Shown: positions 33,293-42,867, numbered from the stretch's first letter. The stretch: DNA of 57,742 bases from CAZTTG01 sp964615935 (GCA_964615935.1 CAZTTG010000035.1:1-57742); one strand, 5' to 3'. Numbers and translations are program-made. Notes: a model not told the origin generated them from the sequence alone.

Positions 33293-35680
33293 ATGCGGAT
33301 GCGAGCGAGAATCCCCACCATCGTCGCGGCCCTGCTCTTGTGCTCACGAGCGGCCGCGCAGCTCGAGCTGGACGAGACCCCCGCCCGCCCCGGCGAGTGG
33401 GGCTTCCGGCCCGCCGACGGCTCGATCGCCGAGCGCACCCCGCCGCCCTTCGTCTGGCGGCCGCAGCGGGGGGCGAAGAGCTACGAGCTGGAGGTCGCCT
33501 CCGACCCGGAGTTCACCGAGCTCGCCTGGCGGGCCGGGGCCCTGCCGTGGAGCGCCTGCTGCCCGCCGCGCGCCCTCGCGCCGGGCCGCTGGCACTGGCG
33601 CTTCCGCTTCGCCGACGGCGAGGGAGCGATCTCCCCTTGGAGCCGCGCACGCACCTTCACCATCCCCGCCAGGGCGGTGAGCTTCCCCCTTCCGAAGAGG
33701 GGGGAGCTCCTGGCGCGGGTACCCGCCGAGCACCCCCGGCTCTTCCTGCGCCCCGAGCAGATCCCGGACCTGCGCCGCCGGGCGGCGGGCGCGTCCTCCG
33801 AGGACTTCGCCGCGCTGCTCGCGACCTGTGAGGCGTTGATGGCCGAGGCGCCGGCGACCGAGGAGCCGCCCCTCTATCCCCCCGGCACGGTGCGCGGCAG
33901 CGACGACTGGCGCGCGATCTGGTGGGGCAACCGCACCTTCACCATCCGCCTGCTCAACGGCGCCGCGACCCTGGGCTTCGCCTGGCGGGTCGGCGAGCGC
34001 CGGGACTGCGGCGAGCTGGCGCGGCGCCTCCTGCTGGCGGCGGCCGAGTGGAATCCCAAGGGCAGCACCGGCTACCGCTACAACGACGAGGCGGGCATGC
34101 CCTACGCCTACCACTTCAGCCGCGCCTACACCTTCGTGCACGACCTCCTCTCCGAGGACGAGCGGGTCCGCTGCCGGGAGGTGATGCGGGTTCGCGGAAA
34201 GGAGATGTACCGGCACCTGTGCCCGGGCCACCTGTGGCGGCCCTACTCCAGCCACTCCAACCGCGCCTGGCACTTCCTGGGAGAGGTGGCCATCGCCTTC
34301 AAGGGCGAGATCCCCGAGGCCGACGACTGGCTGTGGTTCGCGGTCAACGTCTTCGCCTGCGCCTACCCGGTGTGGTCCGACGCCGACGGGGGCTGGCACG
34401 AGGGAGCCGCCTACTGGCGCTCCTACGTCGGGCGCTTCACCTGGTGGGCCGACGTCCAGCGCGAGGCCCTGGGGCTGGACGCGTACGAGCTGCCGTACTT
34501 CTCGAGGGCCGGCGACTACGCCCTGTACCTGATGCCGCCCGGCGCGCGGGGCGGGGGCTTCGGCGACCTGTGCGCGCGCCTGCGATCTAAGGACAACCGC
34601 GGCCTGATGAGCGTCCTGGCGACCCAGGCGCGCAATCCCCACTGGCAGTGGTACGTGGATCGGAACGGGGGGTCGGAGCTGGGGGGCGGCTACGTGGGCT
34701 TCCTGCGCGGCACCCGGCCCCCGGTCGAGGCCGTCCCGCCGACCGATTTGCCCTCCTCGCGCTGCTTCCGGGGCACCGGGCTGGCGATGCTGCACTCCGA
34801 CCTCCTCGACGCCCGCGAGGACGTGTGCGTCCTCTTCAAGTCCAGCCCCTTCGGCACCCAGAGCCACGGCTACGAGTCCCAGAACTCCTTCCTGCTGTAC
34901 GCCTTCGGCGAGCGCCTGCTCATCCGCACCGGCCGGCGCGACAGCTACGGCTCGGAGCACCACAAGCGCTGGATGTGGCAGACCCGCTCGACCAACTGCG
35001 TCACCGTCGACGGCCGGGGTCAGACCCCCCACTCGGCCGCCGCCACGGGCCGGATCGAGCGCTTCCACACCTCGCCCGCCATCGACTACGTCGAGGGCCA
35101 GGCCGCGCCGGCCTACGCCGGCAGGCTGGAGCGCTTCACCCGCGGCATCCTCTTCCTCAAGCCCGACCTGATCGTGGTCTGCGACCGCCTCCGGTCCGCC
35201 GAGCCGGCCACCTTCGAGTGGCTGCTGCACGCGCCCCAGCCGTGGGAGATCTCCGGGCAGGAGGACATCCGCCTCCAGAGCGGCCGGGCCGCCTGCCGCG
35301 TCTCGCTCCTCGCTCCGCCCGACCTGGAGCTCGGCTCGACCGACGCCTTCGATCCCCCGCCGCGCCCGCGCGTCCAGCTCGTCGAGCACCACCTGACGGC
35401 GGCCACCCGCCGGAAATCCGCGTCGGCCTGCTTCGTGACGGCGATCCGCCCCCACCTCGCCTCGCAGGAACCGCCCGAGCCGGTCGCCATCCGGGAGGTG
35501 CCCAACGGCTACCTCCTCGAGGCCGCCATGGGGGACGGCCGGGCGATCGTCCTCCTGCGCTCGGCGGGAGAGGGCCTCCTCGCCGGCGGCGGGCTCTCGA
35601 CCGAGGGCGAGGTCGCGGCCGCGCTGCTCGACGCCTCGGGCGGGACGCAGGCGCGCTTCGACTCCTCGGTGGCCCGCTGA
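33293..35680 (+). CDS. Heparinase II/III-like secreted polysaccharide lyase
   Basis: A 795-residue exported protein with a signal peptide (cleavage near SRAAAQ). An N-terminal Ig/fibronectin-like domain (about 35-125, FVWRPQRGAKSYELEVASD) is followed by a DUF4962-type alpha/alpha barrel (about 135-480, HPRLFLRPEQIPDLRRRA, SRAYTFVHDLLSEDERVR, YSSHSNRAWHFLGE) and a beta-sandwich heparinase II/III-like part (SHGYESQNSFLLYAFGERLL, GILFLKPDLIVVCDRL). These families cleave uronic-acid polysaccharides by beta elimination. It opens a run of carbohydrate-active genes with a sulfatase-like protein, GH172 and GH29. An ATG two codons in (33299) is also possible. Confidence 0.87.
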   Translation: MRMRARIPTIVAALLLCSRAAAQLELDETPARPGEWGFRPADGSIAERTPPPFVWRPQRGAKSYELEVASDPEFTELAWRAGALPWSACCPPRALAPGRWHWRFRFADGEGAISPWSRARTFTIPARAVSFPLPKRGELLARVPAEHPRLFLRPEQIPDLRRRAAGASSEDFAALLATCEALMAEAPATEEPPLYPPGTVRGSDDWRAIWWGNRTFTIRLLNGAATLGFAWRVGERRDCGELARRLLLAAAEWNPKGSTGYRYNDEAGMPYAYHFSRAYTFVHDLLSEDERVRCREVMRVRGKEMYRHLCPGHLWRPYSSHSNRAWHFLGEVAIAFKGEIPEADDWLWFAVNVFACAYPVWSDADGGWHEGAAYWRSYVGRFTWWADVQREALGLDAYELPYFSRAGDYALYLMPPGARGGGFGDLCARLRSKDNRGLMSVLATQARNPHWQWYVDRNGGSELGGGYVGFLRGTRPPVEAVPPTDLPSSRCFRGTGLAMLHSDLLDAREDVCVLFKSSPFGTQSHGYESQNSFLLYAFGERLLIRTGRRDSYGSEHHKRWMWQTRSTNCVTVDGRGQTPHSAAATGRIERFHTSPAIDYVEGQAAPAYAGRLERFTRGILFLKPDLIVVCDRLRSAEPATFEWLLHAPQPWEISGQEDIRLQSGRAACRVSLLAPPDLELGSTDAFDPPPRPRVQLVEHHLTAATRRKSASACFVTAIRPHLASQEPPEPVAIREVPNGYLLEAAMGDGRAIVLLRSAGEGLLAGGGLSTEGEVAAALLDASGGTQARFDSSVAR

Positions 35681-35786
35681 GCCCTCCGGGTCGTCCGCGA
35701 TCCTGTCGACCCGCCGTTCCGATGGCGAGTCGAACGGTCGGGGGGGAGGATGTACGCTGGAAGGCGAGGGGACACCGGAGCGCACG

Positions 35787-37211
35787 TTGGGAGCGATGAG
35801 CGAGGGAGGCACGTCGATCGGTCGGCCGCGGACGGGCGCGGCCGCGCTCGCTCGAGTGGGCGCGGCCCTGGTGGCGATCCTGGCGGTCTCCTGCGGCGGC
35901 GAGGCGCCCCCGGCCGGCCGTCCCGGGCCGCCGAACCGCAGCCTGCTGCTGATCACGGTGGACACCCTCCGGGCGGATCACCTCTCCTGCTACGGCTACC
36001 GGGAGATCCAGACCGCGGCCATGGACGCGCTGGCCGCCCGGGGAATCCTCTACCGCAAGGCCATCAGCCCCGCCCCCTGGACCTGCCCGGCGGTGGCCTC
36101 CATCTTCACCTCCCTCCATCCCGAGGCCCACGGCATGGTGTTCCATCCGATACGGAACCCCGAGGACTTCCGGGGCCTGTCGGACGAGCTCACCACCATC
36201 GCCGAGATCCTGCAGGAGGCCGGCTGGGACACCCACGCCCTCTCGGAGCAGGCTTGGTTCTCGGAGGCCTTCGGCTTCTCCCAGGGCTTCGACACCTTCC
36301 GGATGCTCGAGGAGGACAGCCGCGCCATCACCGACGAGGCCCTGGGGCTGATCGAGGACCTGCCGCCGGATCGCCCCTTCTTCCTGTGCCTGCACTACAT
36401 CGACCCCCACTCGCCCTACCTCCCTCCCCCCGAGTTCGAGCTGGACCACCCCGGTCGCGAGCGCTACGGCCTTCGCGAGCTGCCCCGCGACCAGTGGTGG
36501 AAGGCGCTGTGGGAGACCGCCCGGGAGAGGCCCGACCTGGAGGAGTACCTCTCCTTCGTCGTGAGCCTCTACGACGGCGAGATCCTCTTCGTGGACCACG
36601 AGATCGGCCGGCTGCTGGAGGGCCTGGAGCGGCGGGGGCTGGCGGGGAGCACCGCCGTCGCCCTGGTCTCCGACCACGGCGAGGCCTTCGGCGAGCACGC
36701 CATGCTGCACGGCTCCACCCTCTACAACGAGGAGCTGGCCGTCCCCCTGATCGTCGCGATCCCCTGGGAGCCGGCCCTCCAGGGCGTCGTCCACGAGGAG
36801 CCGGTCTCCACCCTGGGCCTCATGCCCACCCTGCTGGAGGTCCTGGGCCTGCCGCCGCCGCTTTCGATCCACGGCCGGAGCCTCCTGCCCGGCTCCTCCT
36901 TCGGCTCCCGGCGCGGCCGCTTCGTCTTCTCGGCCAACGCCTACGATCTCGACCTGAAGAAGGTGCAGTCCGACCGCTTCAGCCTGCTCCTGGACCGGGA
37001 GAGCGGGCGCGTGGCCTTCTACGACCTCGACCGGGATCCCACCGAGCAGCGCAGCGCCATCGAACGCCTCCCCGAGGAGTTCCAGCGACACCAGCGGGCC
37101 ATGCGGCGCATGCTCGAGCGGGAGAGCCGCTGGGAGAAGCCACCCGGCGAGGCGGTGGAGATGAGCGAGGAGCTCGAGGAGCGGCTGCGGCAGCTCGGCT
37201 ACGTGCGGTAG
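35787..37211 (+). CDS. Sulfatase-superfamily lipoprotein lacking the formylglycine motif
   Basis: A 474-residue alkaline-phosphatase/sulfatase-superfamily protein with a lipobox (LAVSC). Metal motifs are intact: LLITVDTLRADHLSCYGY near the N terminus and LVSDHGEAFGEH at about 290-301. At the nucleophile position it has PWTCPAVAS, so Thr99 stands where a sulfatase has Cys/Ser of CxPxR and the Arg is a Val. It may therefore use threonine directly, as in related phosphotransferases, and not be a true sulfatase. The C terminus ends in LRQLGYVR. The TTG start has GGAG six bases upstream; ATG at 35796 is the alternative. It follows the heparinase-like gene by 106 bases. Confidence 0.85.
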   Translation: MGAMSEGGTSIGRPRTGAAALARVGAALVAILAVSCGGEAPPAGRPGPPNRSLLLITVDTLRADHLSCYGYREIQTAAMDALAARGILYRKAISPAPWTCPAVASIFTSLHPEAHGMVFHPIRNPEDFRGLSDELTTIAEILQEAGWDTHALSEQAWFSEAFGFSQGFDTFRMLEEDSRAITDEALGLIEDLPPDRPFFLCLHYIDPHSPYLPPPEFELDHPGRERYGLRELPRDQWWKALWETARERPDLEEYLSFVVSLYDGEILFVDHEIGRLLEGLERRGLAGSTAVALVSDHGEAFGEHAMLHGSTLYNEELAVPLIVAIPWEPALQGVVHEEPVSTLGLMPTLLEVLGLPPPLSIHGRSLLPGSSFGSRRGRFVFSANAYDLDLKKVQSDRFSLLLDRESGRVAFYDLDRDPTEQRSAIERLPEEFQRHQRAMRRMLERESRWEKPPGEAVEMSEELEERLRQLGYVR

Positions 37212-37236
37212 GTCGCGGCGCGGGCTGCCTCGGGCT

Positions 37237-39162
37237 TCAGTCGCCGAAGCAGAAGGCCCGGTACTCGAAGTCGTTGAACGCCCCGCGGCCGCGATCTCGC
37301 TTCACAATGAGCTTCACCTCCAGAGCGCTCTTGCCGGCGGTGAAGCGCCGGTGGACGTCGAAGTCGGAGTCGAACCAGCGCAGGGTCTCGTTGTGGTCCG
37401 GGTGGTACCAGGTCCCCACCCGCTCTCCGTCGATCCACACCTCGGCCGTCTGGCGGGGGCTCGCCTGATCGATCCGGCGACGCAGGCGAACGCCCTGGTT
37501 GGCGGGGTCGCTCGCGACGGTGAAGGAGATCTCGCCCGATGCGTGGACGCGGCCGCGGCCCTCGCGCTCGACGAGGTGATGTCGCCCCTCGCTCCGCGCG
37601 ACGATCCTCCCCGTCGGCTCGCCGGCGGTCGAGGCGTACCCGTGCCGCGCCTCGCTCGCCGCGCCTGCGACGTCCAGGAAGTCGGTCTCCACCAGCGCCG
37701 GCCGGCGCCTCAGGTAGCCGAAAGAGAGGCTGCCGTAGCTGGAGCGGATGTTGTCGTAGCCGCCGTGCTGGATCCTCGCGTCGAGCTCCGAGTAGAAGGG
37801 AATGGGCGCCTCGAGGTGGTAGCGCGCGTAGCAGCTCCGGTACTCGTAGGATCCCATGAAGGAGCCGGCCTCCTCGTGGATGTCGCCCACGCAGCAGGCG
37901 AAGGGCGAGTTGAACTCGCGGTTGGGCCAGAAGCAGCCCAGGTAGTAGTCCTCGCTCCCGGTTCCGTTGATCTGAGGGGAGATGGCTCCGTCGATCGCGA
38001 AGTGCTCGTCCCCCTCGCAGTAGTGCTCGCCGAGCATGGTCTGCACGGTGCCGACGTACCAGCCGGCCCCGGGGCCCTCGAAGAGCAGCCAGTCGCGGCC
38101 GTAGGTGGTCCAGCCCTCGCGGAAGAGGGCCGTGAAGGTGGCGATCCGCTCGGGCGCGAGGGCGCTCTCGACCGTCTTGACGACCGACTGGAGCGGGCCA
38201 AGCGGCTGGTCCGAGCGGTTCACCAGCGAGATGCGCGCGCGCTGGGCGAAGGGCATCGGGAACCAGGAGGTCAGCCGGACCCGCCCCGACTCGAGCGGCT
38301 CGACGCGCAGGGGCATGGACCGCATCGCGGTCGCCCGGACCGCGGAGCCGAAGAAGTAGCCGAGCGGAGCGCGGACGTCGAGCCGGTCGCGCTCGTCGAA
38401 GGCGATCTGGATCCAGGTCTCGCGGATCAAGGCCTCGCTGTCCTCGGCCTCGATGCAGAGCTCCCGCACGCAGGCGGGGCCGTGGCGGTCGAGCTCGGCC
38501 AGGACGACCTCCTCGCCCGGCTCGACGGCGGGCCACTCCGCCTCCGTCCTGTCCGCCCCGCTCGTGCGCGGCGCGCTCCAGCCCGGAGCGCCCGCGAAGG
38601 CCGCGAGCAGGGCGGCGCGGTCCTCCTCGCCGGTGAAGGTCTCCACCTCGGTCCCGTGCGGGTAGCTCTCCCAGATCGCATGGTGGAAGTGCAGCTCCCC
38701 GCTCACCGAGATCCGCAGCCCCTTGGCGAAGGGAATGGGCACGAAGCTGTTGCCCGCGAAGGGCCGGTCCCCCCAGTAGCCGCGCCGCTCGTAGGACACC
38801 AGCGGCGCCGGGAAGAGTTCGTGCTCCCCCTTGAAGAAGCCGATCATCGGGATCGAGTAGCGCGCCTCCTCCTCGCCGTCGAAGGTGAAGTGGAGAACCG
38901 CGTCCTCCCGGATGTCGGTGCTCCACATGCTGCGCAGGCAGCCGGGGCCCTCGACGTCGAAGATGACCGCGTGGCCCTTTTCGTCGTCGTAGAGGTGCCA
39001 GCCATCGTCGCCGTTGCGCCCCTCCTTGTTGTGGCTGGAGAACTGGTGGACCGTGCGCCCGGAGGGGACCGCGCAGAGCTCCTCCCAGCTGACGGGATCG
39101 ACCCCGGAGTCCGCGCCCGTCGCGGCGAGGGCGAGTCCGAGGCTCAGGGATCCGATGCTCAT
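37237..39162 (-). CDS. GH172 (DUF2961) family protein
   Basis: A 641-residue exported protein matching DUF2961, now glycoside hydrolase family 172, whose characterised members act on furanoside linkages (difructose dianhydride, arabinofuranosides). Recognisable segments are QFSSHNKEGRNGDDGWHLY, GPGCLRSMWSTDI, WFPMPFAQRARISLVNRS, YVGTVQTMLGEHYCEGDE, GTGSEDYYLGCFW, and YHLEAPIPFYSE. The C terminus carries an extra beta region (about 520-641). A short signal peptide (LALAATGADS) is likely. GAGAGGAG precedes the ATG, and the gene begins 16 bases after the fucosidase stop, so the two are one operon. The actual sugar substrate is not known. Confidence 0.88.
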   Translation of the reverse strand: MSIGSLSLGLALAATGADSGVDPVSWEELCAVPSGRTVHQFSSHNKEGRNGDDGWHLYDDEKGHAVIFDVEGPGCLRSMWSTDIREDAVLHFTFDGEEEARYSIPMIGFFKGEHELFPAPLVSYERRGYWGDRPFAGNSFVPIPFAKGLRISVSGELHFHHAIWESYPHGTEVETFTGEEDRAALLAAFAGAPGWSAPRTSGADRTEAEWPAVEPGEEVVLAELDRHGPACVRELCIEAEDSEALIRETWIQIAFDERDRLDVRAPLGYFFGSAVRATAMRSMPLRVEPLESGRVRLTSWFPMPFAQRARISLVNRSDQPLGPLQSVVKTVESALAPERIATFTALFREGWTTYGRDWLLFEGPGAGWYVGTVQTMLGEHYCEGDEHFAIDGAISPQINGTGSEDYYLGCFWPNREFNSPFACCVGDIHEEAGSFMGSYEYRSCYARYHLEAPIPFYSELDARIQHGGYDNIRSSYGSLSFGYLRRRPALVETDFLDVAGAASEARHGYASTAGEPTGRIVARSEGRHHLVEREGRGRVHASGEISFTVASDPANQGVRLRRRIDQASPRQTAEVWIDGERVGTWYHPDHNETLRWFDSDFDVHRRFTAGKSALEVKLIVKRDRGRGAFNDFEYRAFCFGD

Positions 39163-39178
39163 GTCGTCTTCGCTCCTC

Positions 39179-41263
39179 TCACCGCCGCTTCAGGCGGGCG
39201 GCCGGGATCGGCCGCAGCTCCTCCCCGGCCGCGGCCCAGGCGAGCTTCAGCTCGGCGCCGCCGGTCTTGTTGAACCACTCCACGCGGATGGGGTGCAGGC
39301 CCGCGGCCAGCGGCGCGGCGCCGATCTCCTCGGCCACCCCGTGCAGGCCGTCGTTGTCGATCACCAGGCGATCGCCGACGAAGAGCCGGGAGCCGTCGTC
39401 GCTGGCGAGCGCGAGCTGGTAGACGTCGCCCCGGGGCACGTCGAGCCAGCCCGACAGGCGCAGGGCGCAGTACTCGCCCTGCACCTCGTCCCCCAGACCT
39501 ACCTCGGCGGCGGTCCAGGAGGCCGAGGGCTCGAGCTCGTCGAGGTCCGGCAGCTCGTCCCAGTCGCCCTCGTAGCGCTCGCAGAGGAGGCCCGGCCGGA
39601 GTCCGCTCACCGTCTGGGCGGGCCGCGGATCCACCTTCTCGAAGCGCGCCTCGGCGATCCCGCTCACCGGCGCGTCGCGATGGAAGGAGCGCGCCTTGAC
39701 CACCGCGGTCCGGGAGAGCTGGAACGGCCCGCGGTAGCGCGGCGAGCTCCGGGTGGGATCGCTTCCGTCCAGCGTGTAGCGGATCTCTAGCTGGTCCGAG
39801 GCCGTGGACATCTCGACCGCGCGGCGGTCGACCAGGTACCTCACCGGCGCATTCGGGTGGATCTCGCCCACGGCGCGGATCCGCGGCATCTCGTAGACCA
39901 CGGGTCGGCCCTCGATCTCGAGCTCCACCACCGAGCAGATCGGATCCGGCGGCGCCGCCGGCAGGGCGACGCGGAGATCCCCCCCGCGCCGGGTGACGCT
40001 CAGCTCGCGCCCGGGCTCGGCGAGCAGCCGCGCCCCGACGGGATCGTTGCCGATGCCGGGCACGACCAGGAGGCCATCCCCGGGCCAGTCGAAGACGTGC
40101 AGGTAGAGCGTCGCGTCCTCGCCCCCCTGGCGTAGGGTGCACCGGCCGAAGGGGAGCTCGGCGAAGGGGCTGGCGCCGGTTCCGTGGATGGCCTCGCCGT
40201 TGACCTCCATCCAGCGGCCGATGCCCCGCAGGCGTTCGACGCTCTCGGGGGGGAACTCCCCCGCGGCGGTGGGGCCCACGTTCAGGAGGAAGTTGCCGCC
40301 CTTGGAGGCGATGTCGACCAGCTTGCGGACCAGGTCCTCGGTGGACTTCCAGTCGTGGTCGTTCTTGTTGTAGCCCCAGTGGCGGTTCATGGTCATGCAG
40401 GTCTCCCAGTCCACCCCCGGCAGGCCGGTGGGCGGGATCTCCTGCTCGGGCGTTCCGAAGTCGCCGGCGTACTCCCCGGCCACCGTCATCCCGGCCATGC
40501 CCCCGCGGCCGACGTCCACGCGGTTGTTCACGATCACCTCGGGCTGCAGCCGACGGCACAGGCGGTACAGCTCCAGGCCAAGGTCGTGCGACCAGGTGCG
40601 CTCCCACTCCCCGTCGAACCACATGACGCCGATGGGCCCGTAGCGGCCCAGGAGCTCCTCCACCTGGGCGTGCAGGTGCTCGACGTAGCGATCGTAGACG
40701 GCCCCTTCCGGTGAGCGGTCCTCCCAATCCCGCCGCGGCAGGTAGTCGGGGTGGTGCCAGTCCATGATCGAGTGGTACCAGCACATCTTCAGGCCGTGCC
40801 TCCGGCAGGCGTCGGCCAGCTCGCGCAGGATGTCGCGCTGGAAGGGCGTGGACATCACGTCCCACTCGGTGTGCTCCGAGTCGAAGAGGCAGAAGCCGTC
40901 GTGGTGCTTGCTGGTGATGACCACGTAGCGCATGCCCGCCTCCTTCGCCAGGCGCGCCCACCGCTCGGCGTCGAACTTCACCGGATCGAACCCGCCCAGG
41001 AAGCCCTCGTAGGTCTCCCGCGGGATCTGCGCCGTGGTGCGGATCCACTCGGCGTGGTTGGTGCCGCCCTCCCACTCGCCGGCGGGGATGGCGTACAGGC
41101 CCCAGTGGATGAACAGCCCGAAGCGCGCCTCGCGCCACCAGTCCATGCGGCCGGGCTCGGCGGGATCCGCCGATCGCGGGGCCGTGCAGGCGCACAGGCC
41201 GCCGAGCAGCAGGAGGGTGGCGATGAGGGTCCGGGTCGTAAGAGAACGGTTCGTGGGCTGCAT
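39179..41263 (-). CDS. Alpha-L-fucosidase, GH29, with C-terminal PA14-like domain
   Basis: A 694-residue lipoprotein (LLGGLCAC lipobox). The GH29 domain (about 40-440) has EARFGLFIHWGLYAIPAGEW, VITSKHHDGFCLFD and VMWFDGEWERTW with nucleophile Asp217. After it come a chitobiase-type beta domain (about 495-550, RYTLDGSDPTRSSPRYRGPF) and a PA14-like domain (about 565-690, GDVYQLALASDDGSRLFVGD, PIRVEWFNKTGGAELKLAW) that likely binds glycan. The start at 41263 is chosen for the signal sequence; there is no clear Shine-Dalgarno. It heads the operon with GH172. Domain layout differs from the shorter GH29 at 3101-4459, so the two are not recent copies. Confidence 0.93.
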   Translation of the reverse strand: MQPTNRSLTTRTLIATLLLLGGLCACTAPRSADPAEPGRMDWWREARFGLFIHWGLYAIPAGEWEGGTNHAEWIRTTAQIPRETYEGFLGGFDPVKFDAERWARLAKEAGMRYVVITSKHHDGFCLFDSEHTEWDVMSTPFQRDILRELADACRRHGLKMCWYHSIMDWHHPDYLPRRDWEDRSPEGAVYDRYVEHLHAQVEELLGRYGPIGVMWFDGEWERTWSHDLGLELYRLCRRLQPEVIVNNRVDVGRGGMAGMTVAGEYAGDFGTPEQEIPPTGLPGVDWETCMTMNRHWGYNKNDHDWKSTEDLVRKLVDIASKGGNFLLNVGPTAAGEFPPESVERLRGIGRWMEVNGEAIHGTGASPFAELPFGRCTLRQGGEDATLYLHVFDWPGDGLLVVPGIGNDPVGARLLAEPGRELSVTRRGGDLRVALPAAPPDPICSVVELEIEGRPVVYEMPRIRAVGEIHPNAPVRYLVDRRAVEMSTASDQLEIRYTLDGSDPTRSSPRYRGPFQLSRTAVVKARSFHRDAPVSGIAEARFEKVDPRPAQTVSGLRPGLLCERYEGDWDELPDLDELEPSASWTAAEVGLGDEVQGEYCALRLSGWLDVPRGDVYQLALASDDGSRLFVGDRLVIDNDGLHGVAEEIGAAPLAAGLHPIRVEWFNKTGGAELKLAWAAAGEELRPIPAARLKRR

Positions 41264-41321
41264 CCGGAAAGGCCGTGGCGGGGAATCCGGGGGCGGGCGA
41301 CAATGGGGACGGATCCACATT

Positions 41322-41346
41322 GGACTCGTGGGCCGCCGACGAGTCC
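41322..41346. promoter_or_regulatory. Inverted repeat in a divergent intergenic region
   Basis: GGACTCGT (41322-41329) and ACGAGTCC (41339-41346) are perfect eight-base arms around nine bases, between the fucosidase start (minus) and the FG-GAP gene start (plus, 24 bases on). A candidate operator or hairpin. Confidence 0.35.
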
Positions 41347-41369
41347 ACCGCCGACCGAGGGAGGCACAC

Positions 41370-42860
41370 ATGGTCCCCTGCACGATCGCCGTGCTGCTCC
41401 TGGGAGCCGCGCAGTCGGGAATACCGGTGCTCAGCGAGCAGAGCCGGCTGACGGAGTCGCAACCGGTCAAGTACGATCACTTCGGCAACTCGGTCTCCTG
41501 CGACGCCGAAACGGCCGCGATCGGCGTGCCCGGGGACGATGACCTGGGTTGGGAGTCGGGCTCGGTCCACGTTCTCCTGCGCGACCCCCAGGGGTGGAGC
41601 CTTCAGGCCGAGCTGCACGCCAGTGACGCCACCGCGGACGACGACTTCGGCGAGTCCGTGGCCCTCGAAGGGGAGACCCTGGTGGTCGGCGCCCCCGCAG
41701 CGGATCCGGCGGGCGTGGTGTGCGGGACGGCCTACGTCTTCGTGCGCAGCGGCTCGAGCTGGAGCCTGCAGCAGAAGCTCGTCGCCGCCGACGGGGCCCC
41801 GGACGACGACTTCGGCTGGTCGGTGGCGCTGGACGGCGATCGAGCCATCGTGGGGGCGCACAATCACGCCGACGACTCGGGCGCGGCCTACGTGTTCAAG
41901 CGCAGCGGCGCCGTCTGGAGCCAGGAGGGCAAGCTCTTCGTCGGCGGCTAAAAGGAGCACCTGGGCTCCTCGGTCGACATCCAGGGCGACCGGGCCGCGT
42001 CGGGCGCCTACCGGGACTCGTCGAGGGGCGCGGTGTGGGTCTACTCCTGGAGCGGCTCGTCGTGGGTACAGGACGCCCGGCTGGAGGCCCACGACGTGGC
42101 CTACCTGGACGCCTTCGGATGGTCGGTCTCCCTCGACGGGGACGTCCTGGTGGCGGGGGCGCGTGGCGACGACGTCGTCGGCCCCAGCACGGGCTCGGCC
42201 TACCTTTTCCGGAAGCGGGGCGGGTCCTGGGCCCAGGAGGCCAAGCTCCTGACGGCCAGCGGGCAGGCGCAGGGCCTGCTGGGCGAGAGCGCCTGCGTGC
42301 AGGGAGACCGGGTCCTGCTGGGAGCCCCGGGGGAGGACATCGGCGGCTCCTTCGCGGGCGCGGTCTACGAGTACTCGGTCTCCGCCCGCCTCGGATCGGC
42401 GTACTGCTTCGGCGACGGAACGGGAACCCCTTGCCCCTGCGGGAACCAGAGCCCCGCGGGTTGGGGACTGGGCTGCCTGAGCTCGGAGGATCGCGGCGGG
42501 CTGCTCTTCGCCGGCGGCTCGATCAGCCTGGCCTCCGACGACCTGGTTCTGATGGGGTATCAGATGGTGAAGTACAAGAACGCCGTGCTGATCGCGGGCA
42601 CCCAGGCGAGCGGATCCGGCCTGGGCGTCCCCTTCGGCGACGGCCTGCTCTGCGTGGGCGGAGGCTTGAAGCGCCTGGGTATCCAGAGCTGCGAGTACAC
42701 GGGCTCGGCAATCTGGGGCCCGGGTCTGGGCGCGCAGGCCGGCTGGAGCCCCGGGGACACCCGCTATTTCCAGGTCTGGCACCGCGACTCCCCCACCCAG
42801 GGGCCCTGCGGCACCGGCTTCAACCTGACCAACGCCTACGAGCTGAGCTTCGCGCCCTGA
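41370..42860 (+). pseudogene. FG-GAP repeat surface protein interrupted by an in-frame TAA
   Basis: The intact frame would encode about 496 residues: signal peptide, FG-GAP/beta-propeller repeats typical of planctomycete proteins (DDDFGWSVALDGDRAIVGA, FGWSVSLDGDVLVAGA), and a C-terminal module starting AYCFGDGTGTPCPCGN. A TAA at 41949-41951 follows KLFVGG, yet the repeat pattern resumes at once (KEHLGSSVDIQGDRAASGAY). A single C to A change (TAC to TAA) would explain it. AAAAGGAG lies right after the stop, but no ATG or GTG follows at useful spacing. Either a nonsense mutation or a sequencing error. GGAGG precedes the start by six bases. Confidence 0.75.
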
Positions 42861-42867
42861 ACCCTGC

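Noticed and set aside
41949..41951. TAA in the FG-GAP gene as a recoding event
   Set aside because: UAA is not used for selenocysteine or pyrrolysine, and one point change explains it.
39159..42782. A 1,207-codon minus-strand frame across the fucosidase and FG-GAP genes
   Set aside because: It crosses two genes with clear motifs in other frames and has no recognisable domain.
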